Source of the DNA: Hydrogenovibrio sp965140365
Lineage (GTDB): Bacteria; Pseudomonadota; Gammaproteobacteria; Thiomicrospirales; Thiomicrospiraceae
Direction: 5' to 3' (one strand)
Length of the DNA stretch: 64,000 bases
Assembly: GCA_965140365.1 (NCBI GenBank)
Contig: OZ223196.1
Part shown: one piece after another, positions 8,796 to 18,273 of the stretch
Position numbering within the stretch: the stretch's first letter is position 1
How the letters are laid out: the number at the start of each line of letters is the position of its first letter
Notes under the pieces: generated by a model
The model's input: the letters and a program-made list of their open reading frames with translations, nothing else
Told to the model about the DNA's origin: nothing
Database searches by the model: none
Made by a program: the position numbers and the translations under genes

Positions 8796-10137
8796 ATTCT
8801 TCGGTATGTTTTTCTTCCGCTTCAATAAAGCTGTATTTGATTCCCAACTGATCGAGCAGATGTCCTGTTCCCGCCAGAATTCGGTATTTAGCGTTGAGTT
8901 GATCCGCTTCGTTGGTGATCAGCGTTCGCATCGCACTGATGTATTCGTTCTCGGTGTTGAGCAAATCCAGTAAGGAACGGCGCCCTAGGCTGAACTGCTT
9001 ACGATAGCCAAGCAGGGTTTCATGCGTCAGCTTGATGTGCTGATTGACGTATTCCAATTGGTCGCCGATGTATTCGTTGGCGTTCCAAGCGTAACGTAAA
9101 TTCTCGATTACCTGACGGCGTGTGTTATTGCGAATTTCCGTGGCTTGGTGATACTGACTGGACGTTTGTTTACGCGTGGCGGCATCTCGACCACCGTTAT
9201 AGAGGTTGTAAGACATGACAACCATGGCTTGAAGGTTGTTGTTTTCCCCTTCAATGCCGTCGATGTTGTGATCGAGCCGTTGCCCCACTTCCAAGTCGAT
9301 TTTCGGGTAATAATTTTTCCCGGACGCTTCATATTGCATGCGCGCTTCGCCAATATCGGCATTGGCCGATTTCAGCGTTGGATGATCCAGTAAGGCTGTA
9401 TTCGTAGCTTCGTCGATGTTTTTCGGCATCTTGGCGTGGAATTGAGGTTTAATTAAGTCGTTATCCGGTTGGCGGCCTAAAATGCGTCGAAATTTAGCGC
9501 GTGCATCATAGTAATTATTTTCGGCGGCACCATAATTGGATTGTGCTAAGGCAAGACGGGCCTGTGCTTGGTCGACTTCAACCTGGTTGCCGATACCCGC
9601 TTCGGCGCGTTTTTTAATCTGGTCGAAAATTTTCAAATGGGTGTCCAGATTGCTCTGCGCCAACTGCAACAATTCCTGCTCTTTGAGCAGATTGACATAG
9701 GATTGCGCCATTTCCAAGGCGATGTCGTTGGCCTTGGCAATGGCCTTGTAGGCTTGTGCATCCAAGCGGTATTTCTGACGGGCCACCTCATCTTGCGTGC
9801 CAAAGCCTTCAAACAGGTTTTGTGTCAATAAAATCTGTGCCTCGCGACGCATGAGGCCGTCGCCTTGGTTGTTCAGGCCCGGTTTGTCGACTTCTTCATA
9901 GCCGTATCCCGCGTAAATATCAAGCTTTGGATAATACCCGCTTTGGGCTCCCCTGACTTCGGCTTCAATCGCTCGGTAGCCTTTGACTTCTTGGCGGAAG
10001 TCCGGGTTGTGAATGATGGCGTCTTCAATAGCCTCTTTGATGGTAATGGCCTGAATTTGTGGGGATAAGCTCATAAGTACCACACTGAGAGCGGATATCC
10101 GGATGGAGTGTTTGTATTTCTGAATCATAATTGTCAT
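8794..10137 (-). CDS. lapE: TolC-family outer-membrane channel of the Lap-type secretion system
   Basis: The protein has 447 residues with a signal peptide (SVVLMSLSPQIQA) and two outer-membrane efflux repeats. Typical TolC features include ITIKEAIEDAIIHNPDFR after the signal, long alpha-hairpin regions and the second repeat starting near IDEATNTALLDHPTL. Channels of this type pair with an ABC transporter and a membrane-fusion protein to export large RTX adhesins. It is the last gene of the minus-strand cluster, next to the regulator and the membrane-fusion gene, which supports assignment as LapE (AggA-like). The symbol rests on context. Confidence 0.85.
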   Translation of the reverse strand: MTIMIQKYKHSIRISALSVVLMSLSPQIQAITIKEAIEDAIIHNPDFRQEVKGYRAIEAEVRGAQSGYYPKLDIYAGYGYEEVDKPGLNNQGDGLMRREAQILLTQNLFEGFGTQDEVARQKYRLDAQAYKAIAKANDIALEMAQSYVNLLKEQELLQLAQSNLDTHLKIFDQIKKRAEAGIGNQVEVDQAQARLALAQSNYGAAENNYYDARAKFRRILGRQPDNDLIKPQFHAKMPKNIDEATNTALLDHPTLKSANADIGEARMQYEASGKNYYPKIDLEVGQRLDHNIDGIEGENNNLQAMVVMSYNLYNGGRDAATRKQTSSQYHQATEIRNNTRRQVIENLRYAWNANEYIGDQLEYVNQHIKLTHETLLGYRKQFSLGRRSLLDLLNTENEYISAMRTLITNEADQLNAKYRILAGTGHLLDQLGIKYSFIEAEEKHTEE

Positions 10138-10169
10138 TTCTTTGTATTTTTAAAGTTTAAAGTGCATTT

Positions 10170-10802
10170 TTAATTGGGCCAATTTTGAATTTTAATCACT
10201 AAGTTTAAGCGATCTTTGGCCTCTAGTTTTTCAAGAATACTGTGCATATGCGCTTTGACCGTGCGTTCGCTGATATGCATGAGTTCGGCGATTTCCTGAT
10301 TGGTTTTACCGAGTAAAACCGATTCCATGGTTTCGATTTCCCGTTCAGATAATAACGCTTTCCACGAGTTGTCGGGCGCATTTTTCTGGGTGGAAACGGC
10401 TTGAATCAAAGATTGCATCACGCCTTGTCCTAACCAGATGTTACCCGCTAAAACCGTATCGATAGCTTGGTTGATGCGTTCAGTCTGGGCAAAGGTGTTC
10501 AGGTAGCCTTTGATACCTTTTTGAAACCATTGAACCCCTTCTTTCGGTGACGGCATGTTGGAAAACAAGATGATTTGAAAGCCATGATTAAGCATGGTTT
10601 CAATCTTTTGTCGTTCTTCTTCCGACTCCGTAAGCTGGATCAGCAAAAGGTTTGAATTGGTTTCAAATTCCTCTTGGTTGATATCCAGTGTGTAAAGAAT
10701 TTTTTTGGTCAGGTCTGTGGCCTGGGACCAATTCTTTAACGCATGTGGATCTTGTACATAGAGTAGCAACTGTTTCATGAGCGTGTCTCTGGCCTCATTC
10801 AT
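10170..10802 (-). CDS. LuxR/CsgD-type transcriptional regulator
   Basis: The protein has 210 residues. The C-terminal 60 form a LuxR-type helix-turn-helix (LSEREIETMESVLLGKTNQEI...ISERTVKAHMHSIL). The N-terminal 130 residues look like a degenerate receiver domain: I see no clear phosphorylatable Asp in the usual position. This layout resembles CsgD and other biofilm regulators that do not depend on phosphorylation. Its position between the membrane-fusion and channel genes suggests that it controls the adhesin or this cluster; that is inference. Confidence 0.8.
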   Translation of the reverse strand: MNEARDTLMKQLLLYVQDPHALKNWSQATDLTKKILYTLDINQEEFETNSNLLLIQLTESEEERQKIETMLNHGFQIILFSNMPSPKEGVQWFQKGIKGYLNTFAQTERINQAIDTVLAGNIWLGQGVMQSLIQAVSTQKNAPDNSWKALLSEREIETMESVLLGKTNQEIAELMHISERTVKAHMHSILEKLEAKDRLNLVIKIQNWPN

Positions 10803-10826
10803 TCTTATATTTATGTGTTGGCTTTT

Positions 10827-12188
10827 TTAAGATTCTCGTAACGCCAAGTCTTTTGCCTTGATAATCGGCTTCATCAGGTATTCCAAAATCGTATGTTTGC
10901 CCACCACAATATCCACGGTGGCCGTCATGCCCGGCAATAAAGACAAAGGGTCCTGTTCGGTGCCTAAGTAGTTTCTGTCGGTTTTGATCCGAGCGATGTA
11001 AAAACTGTTGCCTTCTTCATCCTGAATGGTGTCGGCGGAAATTTTTTCCACCACGCCTTCCAGCCCGCCATAAATGGCAAAGTCATAGGCGGTGAATTTC
11101 ACTTTCGCTTTCAACCCAGGGTAGACGAAACCGATATCAGAAGGCAGAATTTTGGTTTCCAGAACCAGGGAGTCATCCAACGGTACGATTTTGACAATAT
11201 CGCTTCCCGGTTGCACAACTTCGCCGATGGTGGTGACCAAAAGCTCGCTGATGGTTCCGTTGACCGGCGAGGTGATGTTGGTTCGGCGCACGCGGTCTTC
11301 CAAAGCGGCTTTCGAGTTATCGAGTTGCTCCAGTTTGGCCATGACGCTGTTCAGTTCTTTTTGTGCGTCGTTGCGGAACTTTTGTTCGGCTTCTTTTCGT
11401 TTGTTGATGGATTCTTCAATAATCGACTTGAGTCGCGGGATTGAATTTTCCGTGGTTTGGAGTTTCGAGTAAGCATCCGTCGCTTCACGTTGCGTTTTAA
11501 GCAAGTCCACTTCTGAGGCAATGCCATCTTTTACCAGCGGTTGCATGATTTCAATTTCTTTCTTCAGTAACTCGTAGGATTTGGAAAGTTGTGTAAACTG
11601 GTTGTAGGCTTCCTTCAAATCGGAACGATTTTGTTTAATTTTTTCGGCCAGGATATGCTTCGTGGTTTCCAGTTGTTTGAGCTGGTTTTCGTATAATTGT
11701 TGTTCACGCTTAAACATTCTCATGACATCCGGGTCATCCGATGGCGGGTTCAGTTTGAACTCTTTTCCGAATGCCTGCGCGGACAAACGAGCCGCTTGCG
11801 CTTGTAAATCGGATAATTGCGACTCCGTTTCACCGTAAGAACTGGCAAACTGGGTATTGTCGAGTTTGAGAAGGACTTGTCCTTTTTTAACCTTATCGCC
11901 GGAGTGTGCAAAAATCTTTTCGACGATGCCGCCTTCCAGGTTTTGTACGACCTGAATTTTGCTCGATGGCACCACCTTACCTTCGCCACGGACGATTTTG
12001 TCCAGTTCGGCGTAATTGGCCCAGATAATCAGCCAGATAATGACTAGGAACATGACCCAGACAATCAACTGCGACTTGATGGTCGGCTTTTCCAGGGCGG
12101 CCTGACTTAAGCTCGACATATAAGCCAAATCCGCATCGGATACCTGCGGTGGATGATTGTGTGAATGGTTACGTTGCTTTTCTGTCAT
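10827..12188 (-). CDS. lapC: HlyD-family membrane-fusion protein of type I secretion
   Basis: The protein has 453 residues. One transmembrane segment near residues 40-60 (SQLIVWVMFLVIIWLIIWANY) is followed by a biotinyl-lipoyl-like half (VRGEGKVVPSSKIQVVQNLEGGIV), long coiled coils and a C-terminal beta domain ending PLSLLPGMTATVDIVVGKHTILEYLMKPI, a hallmark of HlyD/LapC proteins. It bridges the inner-membrane ABC transporter and the TolC channel. It starts 3 nt after lapB, so the two are coupled. Confidence 0.9.
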   Translation of the reverse strand: MTEKQRNHSHNHPPQVSDADLAYMSSLSQAALEKPTIKSQLIVWVMFLVIIWLIIWANYAELDKIVRGEGKVVPSSKIQVVQNLEGGIVEKIFAHSGDKVKKGQVLLKLDNTQFASSYGETESQLSDLQAQAARLSAQAFGKEFKLNPPSDDPDVMRMFKREQQLYENQLKQLETTKHILAEKIKQNRSDLKEAYNQFTQLSKSYELLKKEIEIMQPLVKDGIASEVDLLKTQREATDAYSKLQTTENSIPRLKSIIEESINKRKEAEQKFRNDAQKELNSVMAKLEQLDNSKAALEDRVRRTNITSPVNGTISELLVTTIGEVVQPGSDIVKIVPLDDSLVLETKILPSDIGFVYPGLKAKVKFTAYDFAIYGGLEGVVEKISADTIQDEEGNSFYIARIKTDRNYLGTEQDPLSLLPGMTATVDIVVGKHTILEYLMKPIIKAKDLALRES

Positions 12189-12191
12189 GGG

Positions 12192-14411
12192 TTAACTTTG
12201 TTTGTTGATACGCCCGGTTTTGAGGGCTTCCAGTACGCTCGCCTTCGAACCGTCGGCGATGATTTTGCCATTATCCATTACGATCAAGCGATCCACCAGT
12301 TGCAATAGGCTCATTTTATGGGTCACAACGATACTGGTGTTTTTAATGGTGCCTTTTTTCAACCGGTCAATCATCGCTTGTTCCGTTTTGGCATCCATGG
12401 CGTTGGTCGGTTCGTCAAATAGGTAAATCGGGCTGTTCAGCAATAAAGCGCGAGCGACGCCGATGCTTTGGCGCTGACCGCCGGATAAGGAGCTGCCGCC
12501 TTCGTTGATTTTTAAACTGTAGCCGGAAGGGTGGGTTTTGATGAAATCATCGACGCCCGCCAGACGTGCCGCTTTCAGGATTTTGTCGTCTTCCACGTAA
12601 GGCGCACGGTAAGCAATGTTTTCACGGACATCCCCGCTGAACAATGTTACGTCCTGTGGCACATAGTTGATGTTGCGGCGCAATTCGGCCGGATCGAGTT
12701 GGGTGATGTCGATGCCGTCAATCAGTATGGAACCGGAATCCGGGTGGTAAAAACCTAAAATCAGTTTTTCAATGGTCGATTTACCGGAACCGATGCGACC
12801 GATGATGCCGACTTTTTCACCCGGTTCGATTTTAAACGAAACGTTGGTCAGCGCTTGTTTGCTTTCGCCGGGATAGGTAAAGGTGACATCGACGAATTCT
12901 ATGCTGCCGTCAAACACAGGGTGCTGAATAAAACGTTTGTCTAATGGACGTTCGACTTCTTTTTTCATCAACTCATTGAGCGAATCCAACGCCGTTTTGG
13001 TTTGATGATAAGAGGACGTTAAATTGGCGAATTGTCCCATCGGGCCAATCGCGCGTTGGCTGAGCATGACCGCCGCAATCAACCCGCCCATGGTCATGTC
13101 GCCATCTTTGATGAGGTATACGCCGGCTAGAATCACCAGGACGGTACTCATTTGCTGCATGAACCCGGTCATGCGTCCGATGGAACTTTGCAACATCTTG
13201 GATTTCAGGCTAGCGCGAGCAATTTCCCCAACGGCTTGCTCCCATTTCCACTGGGAATGGGCTTCAACCCCTAAGGATTTAATGGTTTCGATGGCCGTCA
13301 GCGTTTCGATGAGGACAGCGTTTTTTTGAGCGGAGGCTTCATAAGTGGCTTCGACGCTTTTGCGAATCGGACCTTTCATTAACAGGCTGTAGAGCAGGAT
13401 AAAGGCAATGATGATGATCGGGACCAGTACGATTGCGCCTGCGATGTAGAAAATCACCAGTAAGAAGATGATGACAAAAGGCAAATCTACCAGGGAGGCG
13501 ATGGTGCCGGAGGTGAAAAAATTTCGAATGCTGTCGAATTCTTTCAGGTTGTTTGCGAAGGCACCGATCGAGCCTTGCCGGTTGGCCATGGTTAAGCCCA
13601 GCGTTTGTTCGAACAGCTTGGATGACATGATGACATCGCTTTTCTTGCCGGCCATTTCCAGAAAGTACGACCGTAGGAATTTCAGCAAAATATCGAACAT
13701 ATAGACGACGCTGATTCCGATGGCCAGCACCCATAGAGATTCCACGGCGTTATTGGGCACAATACGGTCGTATACGTTCATGACGAATAATGGATTGGCC
13801 AGCACGAACAGATTGATAATGACGGAGGCAATCAGGACGTCGCGATAGATGCCTTTGTTTTCCCAGAAGGTATGCCAGAACCAGTGGCCTTTGTTGGCAT
13901 GAACCAAGTTTTCTTTTTTGGAGGCCTGCTGAAATTTTTCGGTGAAATAGACTGCGTAGCCCAAGTAATCTTCGTTAAGCTTGTCCATATCGACGTGCCG
14001 GCGACCGTCCGGAGATTCCGACAGAATAATGGTCGCCTGACCGGTTTCGTAGTCAATCTTTTCCAGCAGGCAGGCCTGGTCGTTTTTCAGTGTCAGAATA
14101 CACGGAAGCACCAGGTTCGGAATATCCGCCAGCGCGCGCTGTTTGAAGCTGGCCACAATGTTCGCGCGTTCCGCAGCGCGGATAAATAGTTCCGGTGTCA
14201 GGCGTTCCTTGTCAGCAATCGGCAATCCGGATAGCAGGGCATCTTTGGAAAACGGTCGGCGGTTCAGCTTGGTGTAAAGCACCAAGCAGTCCAGCAACGG
14301 ATCTTTAAAATCCGTACCGTTGGCCGTCTGCGATGTCTGGCGCTCTTCGGGTGCCAGACCTTCGTCATTTGCCGGTATGTCCGTTGTTGGTTGTGAGGTT
14401 TTTTCGACCAC
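12192..14411 (-). CDS. lapB: Type I secretion ABC transporter (permease/ATPase) with C39-like N-domain
   Basis: The protein has 739 residues. Residues 35-160 form a peptidase-C39-like domain, six membrane helices follow, and the C-terminal ATPase has Walker A GRIGSGKS, signature LSGGQRQ and Walker B IYLFDEPTNAMD. The C39-like domain in adhesin exporters usually lacks proteolytic activity and instead docks the substrate; no complete Cys-His pair is evident here. The GTG at 14411 is the first start after an upstream stop and has only a weak Shine-Dalgarno match. Together with lapC and lapE it makes the tripartite exporter. The exported giant adhesin gene is not in the window. Confidence 0.9.
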   Translation of the reverse strand: MVEKTSQPTTDIPANDEGLAPEERQTSQTANGTDFKDPLLDCLVLYTKLNRRPFSKDALLSGLPIADKERLTPELFIRAAERANIVASFKQRALADIPNLVLPCILTLKNDQACLLEKIDYETGQATIILSESPDGRRHVDMDKLNEDYLGYAVYFTEKFQQASKKENLVHANKGHWFWHTFWENKGIYRDVLIASVIINLFVLANPLFVMNVYDRIVPNNAVESLWVLAIGISVVYMFDILLKFLRSYFLEMAGKKSDVIMSSKLFEQTLGLTMANRQGSIGAFANNLKEFDSIRNFFTSGTIASLVDLPFVIIFLLVIFYIAGAIVLVPIIIIAFILLYSLLMKGPIRKSVEATYEASAQKNAVLIETLTAIETIKSLGVEAHSQWKWEQAVGEIARASLKSKMLQSSIGRMTGFMQQMSTVLVILAGVYLIKDGDMTMGGLIAAVMLSQRAIGPMGQFANLTSSYHQTKTALDSLNELMKKEVERPLDKRFIQHPVFDGSIEFVDVTFTYPGESKQALTNVSFKIEPGEKVGIIGRIGSGKSTIEKLILGFYHPDSGSILIDGIDITQLDPAELRRNINYVPQDVTLFSGDVRENIAYRAPYVEDDKILKAARLAGVDDFIKTHPSGYSLKINEGGSSLSGGQRQSIGVARALLLNSPIYLFDEPTNAMDAKTEQAMIDRLKKGTIKNTSIVVTHKMSLLQLVDRLIVMDNGKIIADGSKASVLEALKTGRINKQS

Positions 14412-14516
14412 GTTATTTTCGAGTTCCTGTGCCTGGGTATCGTTCGGATTATAGATAACTTATTTTATTTGAATAGAGTATAGCTTTTTTACTTAATTTG
14501 CCATCAAAATCGTTGA

Positions 14517-16454
14517 TTATAAAGGTTTTGGTGCGCCATAGTAGTAGCCTTGGAAATGTTGGATTCCCAATTCATGGAATGCGGCAATTTGGGCTTCGTT
14601 TTCCACCGACATGGCAATGATCTGGATATCCAGGCTGTGGCACATTTCATACAGACTGGACACATAGTTTCGGGTTTGTTCGTCCCGTTCGATGGCTTTC
14701 GTGAAAGCGGCATCCAGTTTGATGTAATTGGGTCTCAATTCCTGCAAATAATTCATGTTGGTGAAGTGGCTGCCGAAATGGTCGATCCCGAACGAGAAAG
14801 ACAGCGCTTTCAGTTTCTCAATCAGAGGCCAGGTCTGGGCTTTATTGTGACTGATCATGTTTTCGGGCATCTCAAACGATAGGGTGTTCGGGCGCACGCC
14901 TTTCAAAACCGTTAAAAGCCATTGCTGGAAGTGATCGTTTTCGATCACCGACTCGGTTAAATTGATGGCCAAACAGTTTTGGGTGGCCTGAGTGCTTTTT
15001 TGTAAATGCTGCAGGGCCAATTCGATGACCAGGCGGTCAATGCTTTCCATGAGGTTTAATTCCGCGACAGCGGGCATAAAATAACCGGCTGAATGGATGT
15101 GGTCGTTGGTGTCTTTCAGACGAATCAGTAATTCCTGATCGTGCACTTGGCGGTTCACATCATAAGCCGATTGTTGGAAGAGCACGAAACGCTGTTCATC
15201 AATCGCTGACGTTAAAATTTCTTGCCAAGCCACATCGTGTTTGTGGGTGTTTTTATCGGTCTGGTCATGGAAGCAAACACCGGTTTCTTTGCCACAATGT
15301 TCCGCAATAACGAAATCCAAGGTGGACAGGAGTTGGCCGCGGCGGTCCCCCGGTTGATAATCCGTCAGTGCCGCCAGCAGTGTGACGGGTGCTTCGTCCG
15401 CTTTCAGCTCGGCCAAAATATTCGGCAAGCTGGCTTGCACCGCCTCCGCCGGGGCTTTGACGCTTTTACCGGATAACGAAGGTAGGACCGCAATCAATTC
15501 TGTACCGTTCAAACGGGCGTATAGAGCATCTTTGCTGTGCAGTTCCGAACGCATTTTATCGGCCAGCATTTTGACCAGTTTGTCGCCGATCATGTAGCCG
15601 AAGCGGTCATTCAGTTCTTTTAAGCCTTCAATGCGGATCAGGAAAATAGCGCCGGCTGTGGCTTCAGTTTGGTCGTCCAGTAACGCATCCACGTTCATTT
15701 CAAAGTGCAAGCGGTTACTCAGGCCGGTGACGCTATCCTGGTAGGCCATTTTTTGCAGTTTTTCTGCATTTTGGGCGTCACGTTCGAAGACGTCTTTCAT
15801 CTTATGAACCATCGCGTTCATGGCGGATACGACCCGTTTGAATTCGATGGTGGACGGTAAGGTGTCCTGTAATAAATATTCTTTGCGGACAATGGCTTCG
15901 GCCTGTGTTTCCATTTTTTTCAGGGGTTTTAGCATGACTTTCAGGGCATAAATGGCCAGGCCGATGGCAATCAGCGCAGCCAGCGAAAACCAAATCAGCA
16001 GGTTGATGGCGGTTTTCCATAGCTCAATGTAAGCGTAACCTGGGTGGCTTTGTACCGTGAGTGTGCCCACCGGAATCCAGCCCGATTGAATCAGAGCGGT
16101 GGCATCGGGCGCTTTGATGGAAATTAACTGAATGAACCAGTTGGGAATGCCTTCAATTTTTTGTGGGTTAGCGCGTTCGTAAATGAGTTGGTCGTCAACA
16201 TCAATTAGGGTGATGTGGGAGTAATACCCACGGTCAAACACGGCGTTGATCATGGTTTCCATGCTGGATGGGTCTTCGGGGTCGGCGACGGAGCTGAGGG
16301 ATAAACCGAGTGACGTCGCGGTATCTTGTGCGTGCGATTGCAGCTGGGCTTCCAAAAAGGAACGGGTATTGTTCAAGTTGAGTAAAAAGGTGCCCAGCAA
16401 GACAATCACCAACATGGAGGCTATAAAAATAATCATCTGTTTACTTAAGCTCAT
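14517..16454 (-). CDS. lapD: LapD-type inner-membrane c-di-GMP receptor (degenerate GGDEF and EAL)
   Basis: The protein has 645 residues. Two membrane helices (residues 8-26 and about 150-172) flank a periplasmic LapD/MoxY-type sensor domain, followed by HAMP, GGDEF and EAL domains. The GGDEF signature reads LNGTEL and the EAL signature reads QELL, so both active sites appear lost. Known LapD binds c-di-GMP in its EAL domain and then sequesters the protease LapG in the periplasm, keeping the adhesin on the surface. The lapG gene directly upstream (64 nt) supports that role. Confidence 0.92.
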   Translation of the reverse strand: MSLSKQMIIFIASMLVIVLLGTFLLNLNNTRSFLEAQLQSHAQDTATSLGLSLSSVADPEDPSSMETMINAVFDRGYYSHITLIDVDDQLIYERANPQKIEGIPNWFIQLISIKAPDATALIQSGWIPVGTLTVQSHPGYAYIELWKTAINLLIWFSLAALIAIGLAIYALKVMLKPLKKMETQAEAIVRKEYLLQDTLPSTIEFKRVVSAMNAMVHKMKDVFERDAQNAEKLQKMAYQDSVTGLSNRLHFEMNVDALLDDQTEATAGAIFLIRIEGLKELNDRFGYMIGDKLVKMLADKMRSELHSKDALYARLNGTELIAVLPSLSGKSVKAPAEAVQASLPNILAELKADEAPVTLLAALTDYQPGDRRGQLLSTLDFVIAEHCGKETGVCFHDQTDKNTHKHDVAWQEILTSAIDEQRFVLFQQSAYDVNRQVHDQELLIRLKDTNDHIHSAGYFMPAVAELNLMESIDRLVIELALQHLQKSTQATQNCLAINLTESVIENDHFQQWLLTVLKGVRPNTLSFEMPENMISHNKAQTWPLIEKLKALSFSFGIDHFGSHFTNMNYLQELRPNYIKLDAAFTKAIERDEQTRNYVSSLYEMCHSLDIQIIAMSVENEAQIAAFHELGIQHFQGYYYGAPKPL

Positions 16455-16518
16455 GAGTCTTTCCTTTTTTGAAGGCCATTTGCATTCGATTCGTTTTTGT
16501 AAGATGGGAGTAATCGAG

Positions 16519-17169
16519 TCATCGCATCTTTTCCAATAGAGAATTCCAGTTTTTCAATTTGTCGGTTCCGCCATCCACGGCTTTCCCTTTACCACGCTGT
16601 TTTGATAACCAAAGGCCATCACCGTTGAAGCTGTAAATCGGAATCAAATCCCGACGTTGGCTGGCTTTCATGATGCGGTCATTGATGTTATCGAGCACTA
16701 AGGGTTCCGATTTCGGAGTTTTGAAATAAGTCAACACCATGTGAGCCTGCTTTAAGCGAATGGCTTTGACGTAAGTCAGGTAGAGCTTTTCTTCGGGAAC
16801 GCCCATGGCTCGAAGGGTGAAATACTTGGCGATGACAAAATCTTCACAGTCACCGGCATCGGTTCCCAGAAACTCGGTGGGCGTGGCCCAGTAGTCGTCT
16901 TGTTTCCAATGTTTTTTATCGGTGGTGAAGGTGGCCCCGTTGAAAAAATCGTTTACACGTTGCAATTTGAGGCGTTCAGGCTTGTTGATGTTGTGTTCCA
17001 CCAGTTTTTGCCAGGCCTCTAAGCGGCGTGCAGCCAAGAGTCCGTATTTTTCTTTGGCTTTTTCGATTTCCGCCGGGGTGATAACGGTTGGGGATGTGGA
17101 GGGCGCCGCCCAAGACAAGCTCATAATGCCAAATACAATGGGTATTATCAGCTTAAATCTGGGCAGCAT
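16519..17169 (-). CDS. lapG: LapG-type periplasmic cysteine protease (BTLCP family)
   Basis: The protein has 216 residues with a signal peptide ending near LSWAAPS. The transglutaminase-like triad is visible as C108 (DAGDCEDF), H143 (KQAHMVLTY) and D160 (LVLDNIND). The family cleaves the N-terminal di-alanine site of LapA-type adhesins when c-di-GMP is low, releasing the cell from the surface. Calcium-coordinating acidic residues next to the catalytic Cys (D104, D107, E109) are present. It is located between the OmpA-like gene and lapD. Confidence 0.93.
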   Translation of the reverse strand: MLPRFKLIIPIVFGIMSLSWAAPSTSPTVITPAEIEKAKEKYGLLAARRLEAWQKLVEHNINKPERLKLQRVNDFFNGATFTTDKKHWKQDDYWATPTEFLGTDAGDCEDFVIAKYFTLRAMGVPEEKLYLTYVKAIRLKQAHMVLTYFKTPKSEPLVLDNINDRIMKASQRRDLIPIYSFNGDGLWLSKQRGKGKAVDGGTDKLKNWNSLLEKMR

Positions 17170-17197
17170 TGCAATCCTATCGTCCGGAAAACGGAAG

Positions 17198-18157
17198 CTA
17201 TTGTTGATAGCGGTTATAGTGCTTCATTTTTTCCGGAAGTTCAAGCTTGGCACCGCTTGGAATTAAGCGCTTATCCATAATCTTGAACTCGATGCGACGG
17301 TTTTTCTGACGACCGGCCGCGGTGGCATTGGAGGCCACAGGACTGGCCTCGCCTTGGCCGTCAATGAGAATCACATTTTCCGGGTAATTAAAGCTCTTCA
17401 CCAAATAGTGTTTGGTCGAGTTGGCTCGGTTCCAGGATAATTTGATGTTGCTGGCCGCGCTGCCCTGGCTGTCGGTGTAACCGGTAATCAAAACGATTTC
17501 ATTGCTGTCCAGCGCGCGCAAACGGCTGATGTCCTTGTCGAGAATCGGTTTCTGGTCGGCACGGATTTCATAAGAGCCGGTGTTGAACACGATGTTAGTG
17601 ACTACCAGTGTTTCCGGTTTACAGCCGTATTTGTTGACGATGCCGCCGGGTGGTGAATTCGGGCACTGATCCTCCTGGTCAATGACGCCGTCACCGTCGG
17701 CATCGTTGTTCAGCTTGCAGCCGACCTTGTCAACTTTCGTGCCCAAAGGGGTTCCCGGGCATTGGTCTTGGCTGTCCAGCACTTTATCTTTATCGGCATC
17801 CCCCTCACAACCAAGGAAGTTGACCTTAACGCCTTTCGGTGTATTTGGACATTGGTCCGTGCGGTCATAAATGCCGTCACCGTCGGAATCGAGTTCGCAT
17901 CCCAGTTCATTGACCTTATAACCGAATTCGGTATTCGGGCATTGGTCGAGTTGGTCCGGCACACCGTCTTGATCCAGGTCTTTGTAATAAGTTTTAACTT
18001 GTTTGGAAGCGTCTTCATCCTGTTGGATTGTGGTGATGGCATGTGGCGGTTCGTCGGATTGAGTTGTCTCTTTTGCATGAACATGAGAGGCCCAGAGTGT
18101 CGAGGTCAACGCTAGATAGAACGCGGTGGAAATGTGGAGTTTCATGGTGTTGTGCAA
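17198..18157 (-). CDS. OmpA-family protein with thrombospondin type-3 (calcium-binding) repeats
   Basis: The protein has 319 residues with a signal peptide (STLWASHVHA). Residues 60-180 hold four repeats of the type DxDxDGxxDxxDxCPxTxxG...GC, which bind calcium in thrombospondin type-3 modules. The C-terminal OmpA domain (VFNTGSYEIRADQKPIL...GYTDSQGSAASNIKLSWNRA...GRQKNRRIEF) binds peptidoglycan. It is the first gene of the Lap-type cluster and is probably an envelope anchor or stabiliser for the secretion or adhesion system; OmpA-like genes are common next to lap loci. Confidence 0.88.
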   Translation of the reverse strand: MHNTMKLHISTAFYLALTSTLWASHVHAKETTQSDEPPHAITTIQQDEDASKQVKTYYKDLDQDGVPDQLDQCPNTEFGYKVNELGCELDSDGDGIYDRTDQCPNTPKGVKVNFLGCEGDADKDKVLDSQDQCPGTPLGTKVDKVGCKLNNDADGDGVIDQEDQCPNSPPGGIVNKYGCKPETLVVTNIVFNTGSYEIRADQKPILDKDISRLRALDSNEIVLITGYTDSQGSAASNIKLSWNRANSTKHYLVKSFNYPENVILIDGQGEASPVASNATAAGRQKNRRIEFKIMDKRLIPSGAKLELPEKMKHYNRYQQ

Positions 18158-18273
18158 CCTTTTAATAAATTTTTTATTTTTTCGTATTTTTCAGGATTCT
18201 ATCTTAAAGCCTGCGTAAAAAAAAGGGTAAAAGAAATTCAAAAAAGCTTAGGTTGTTACAAGTCAATTTTGGG

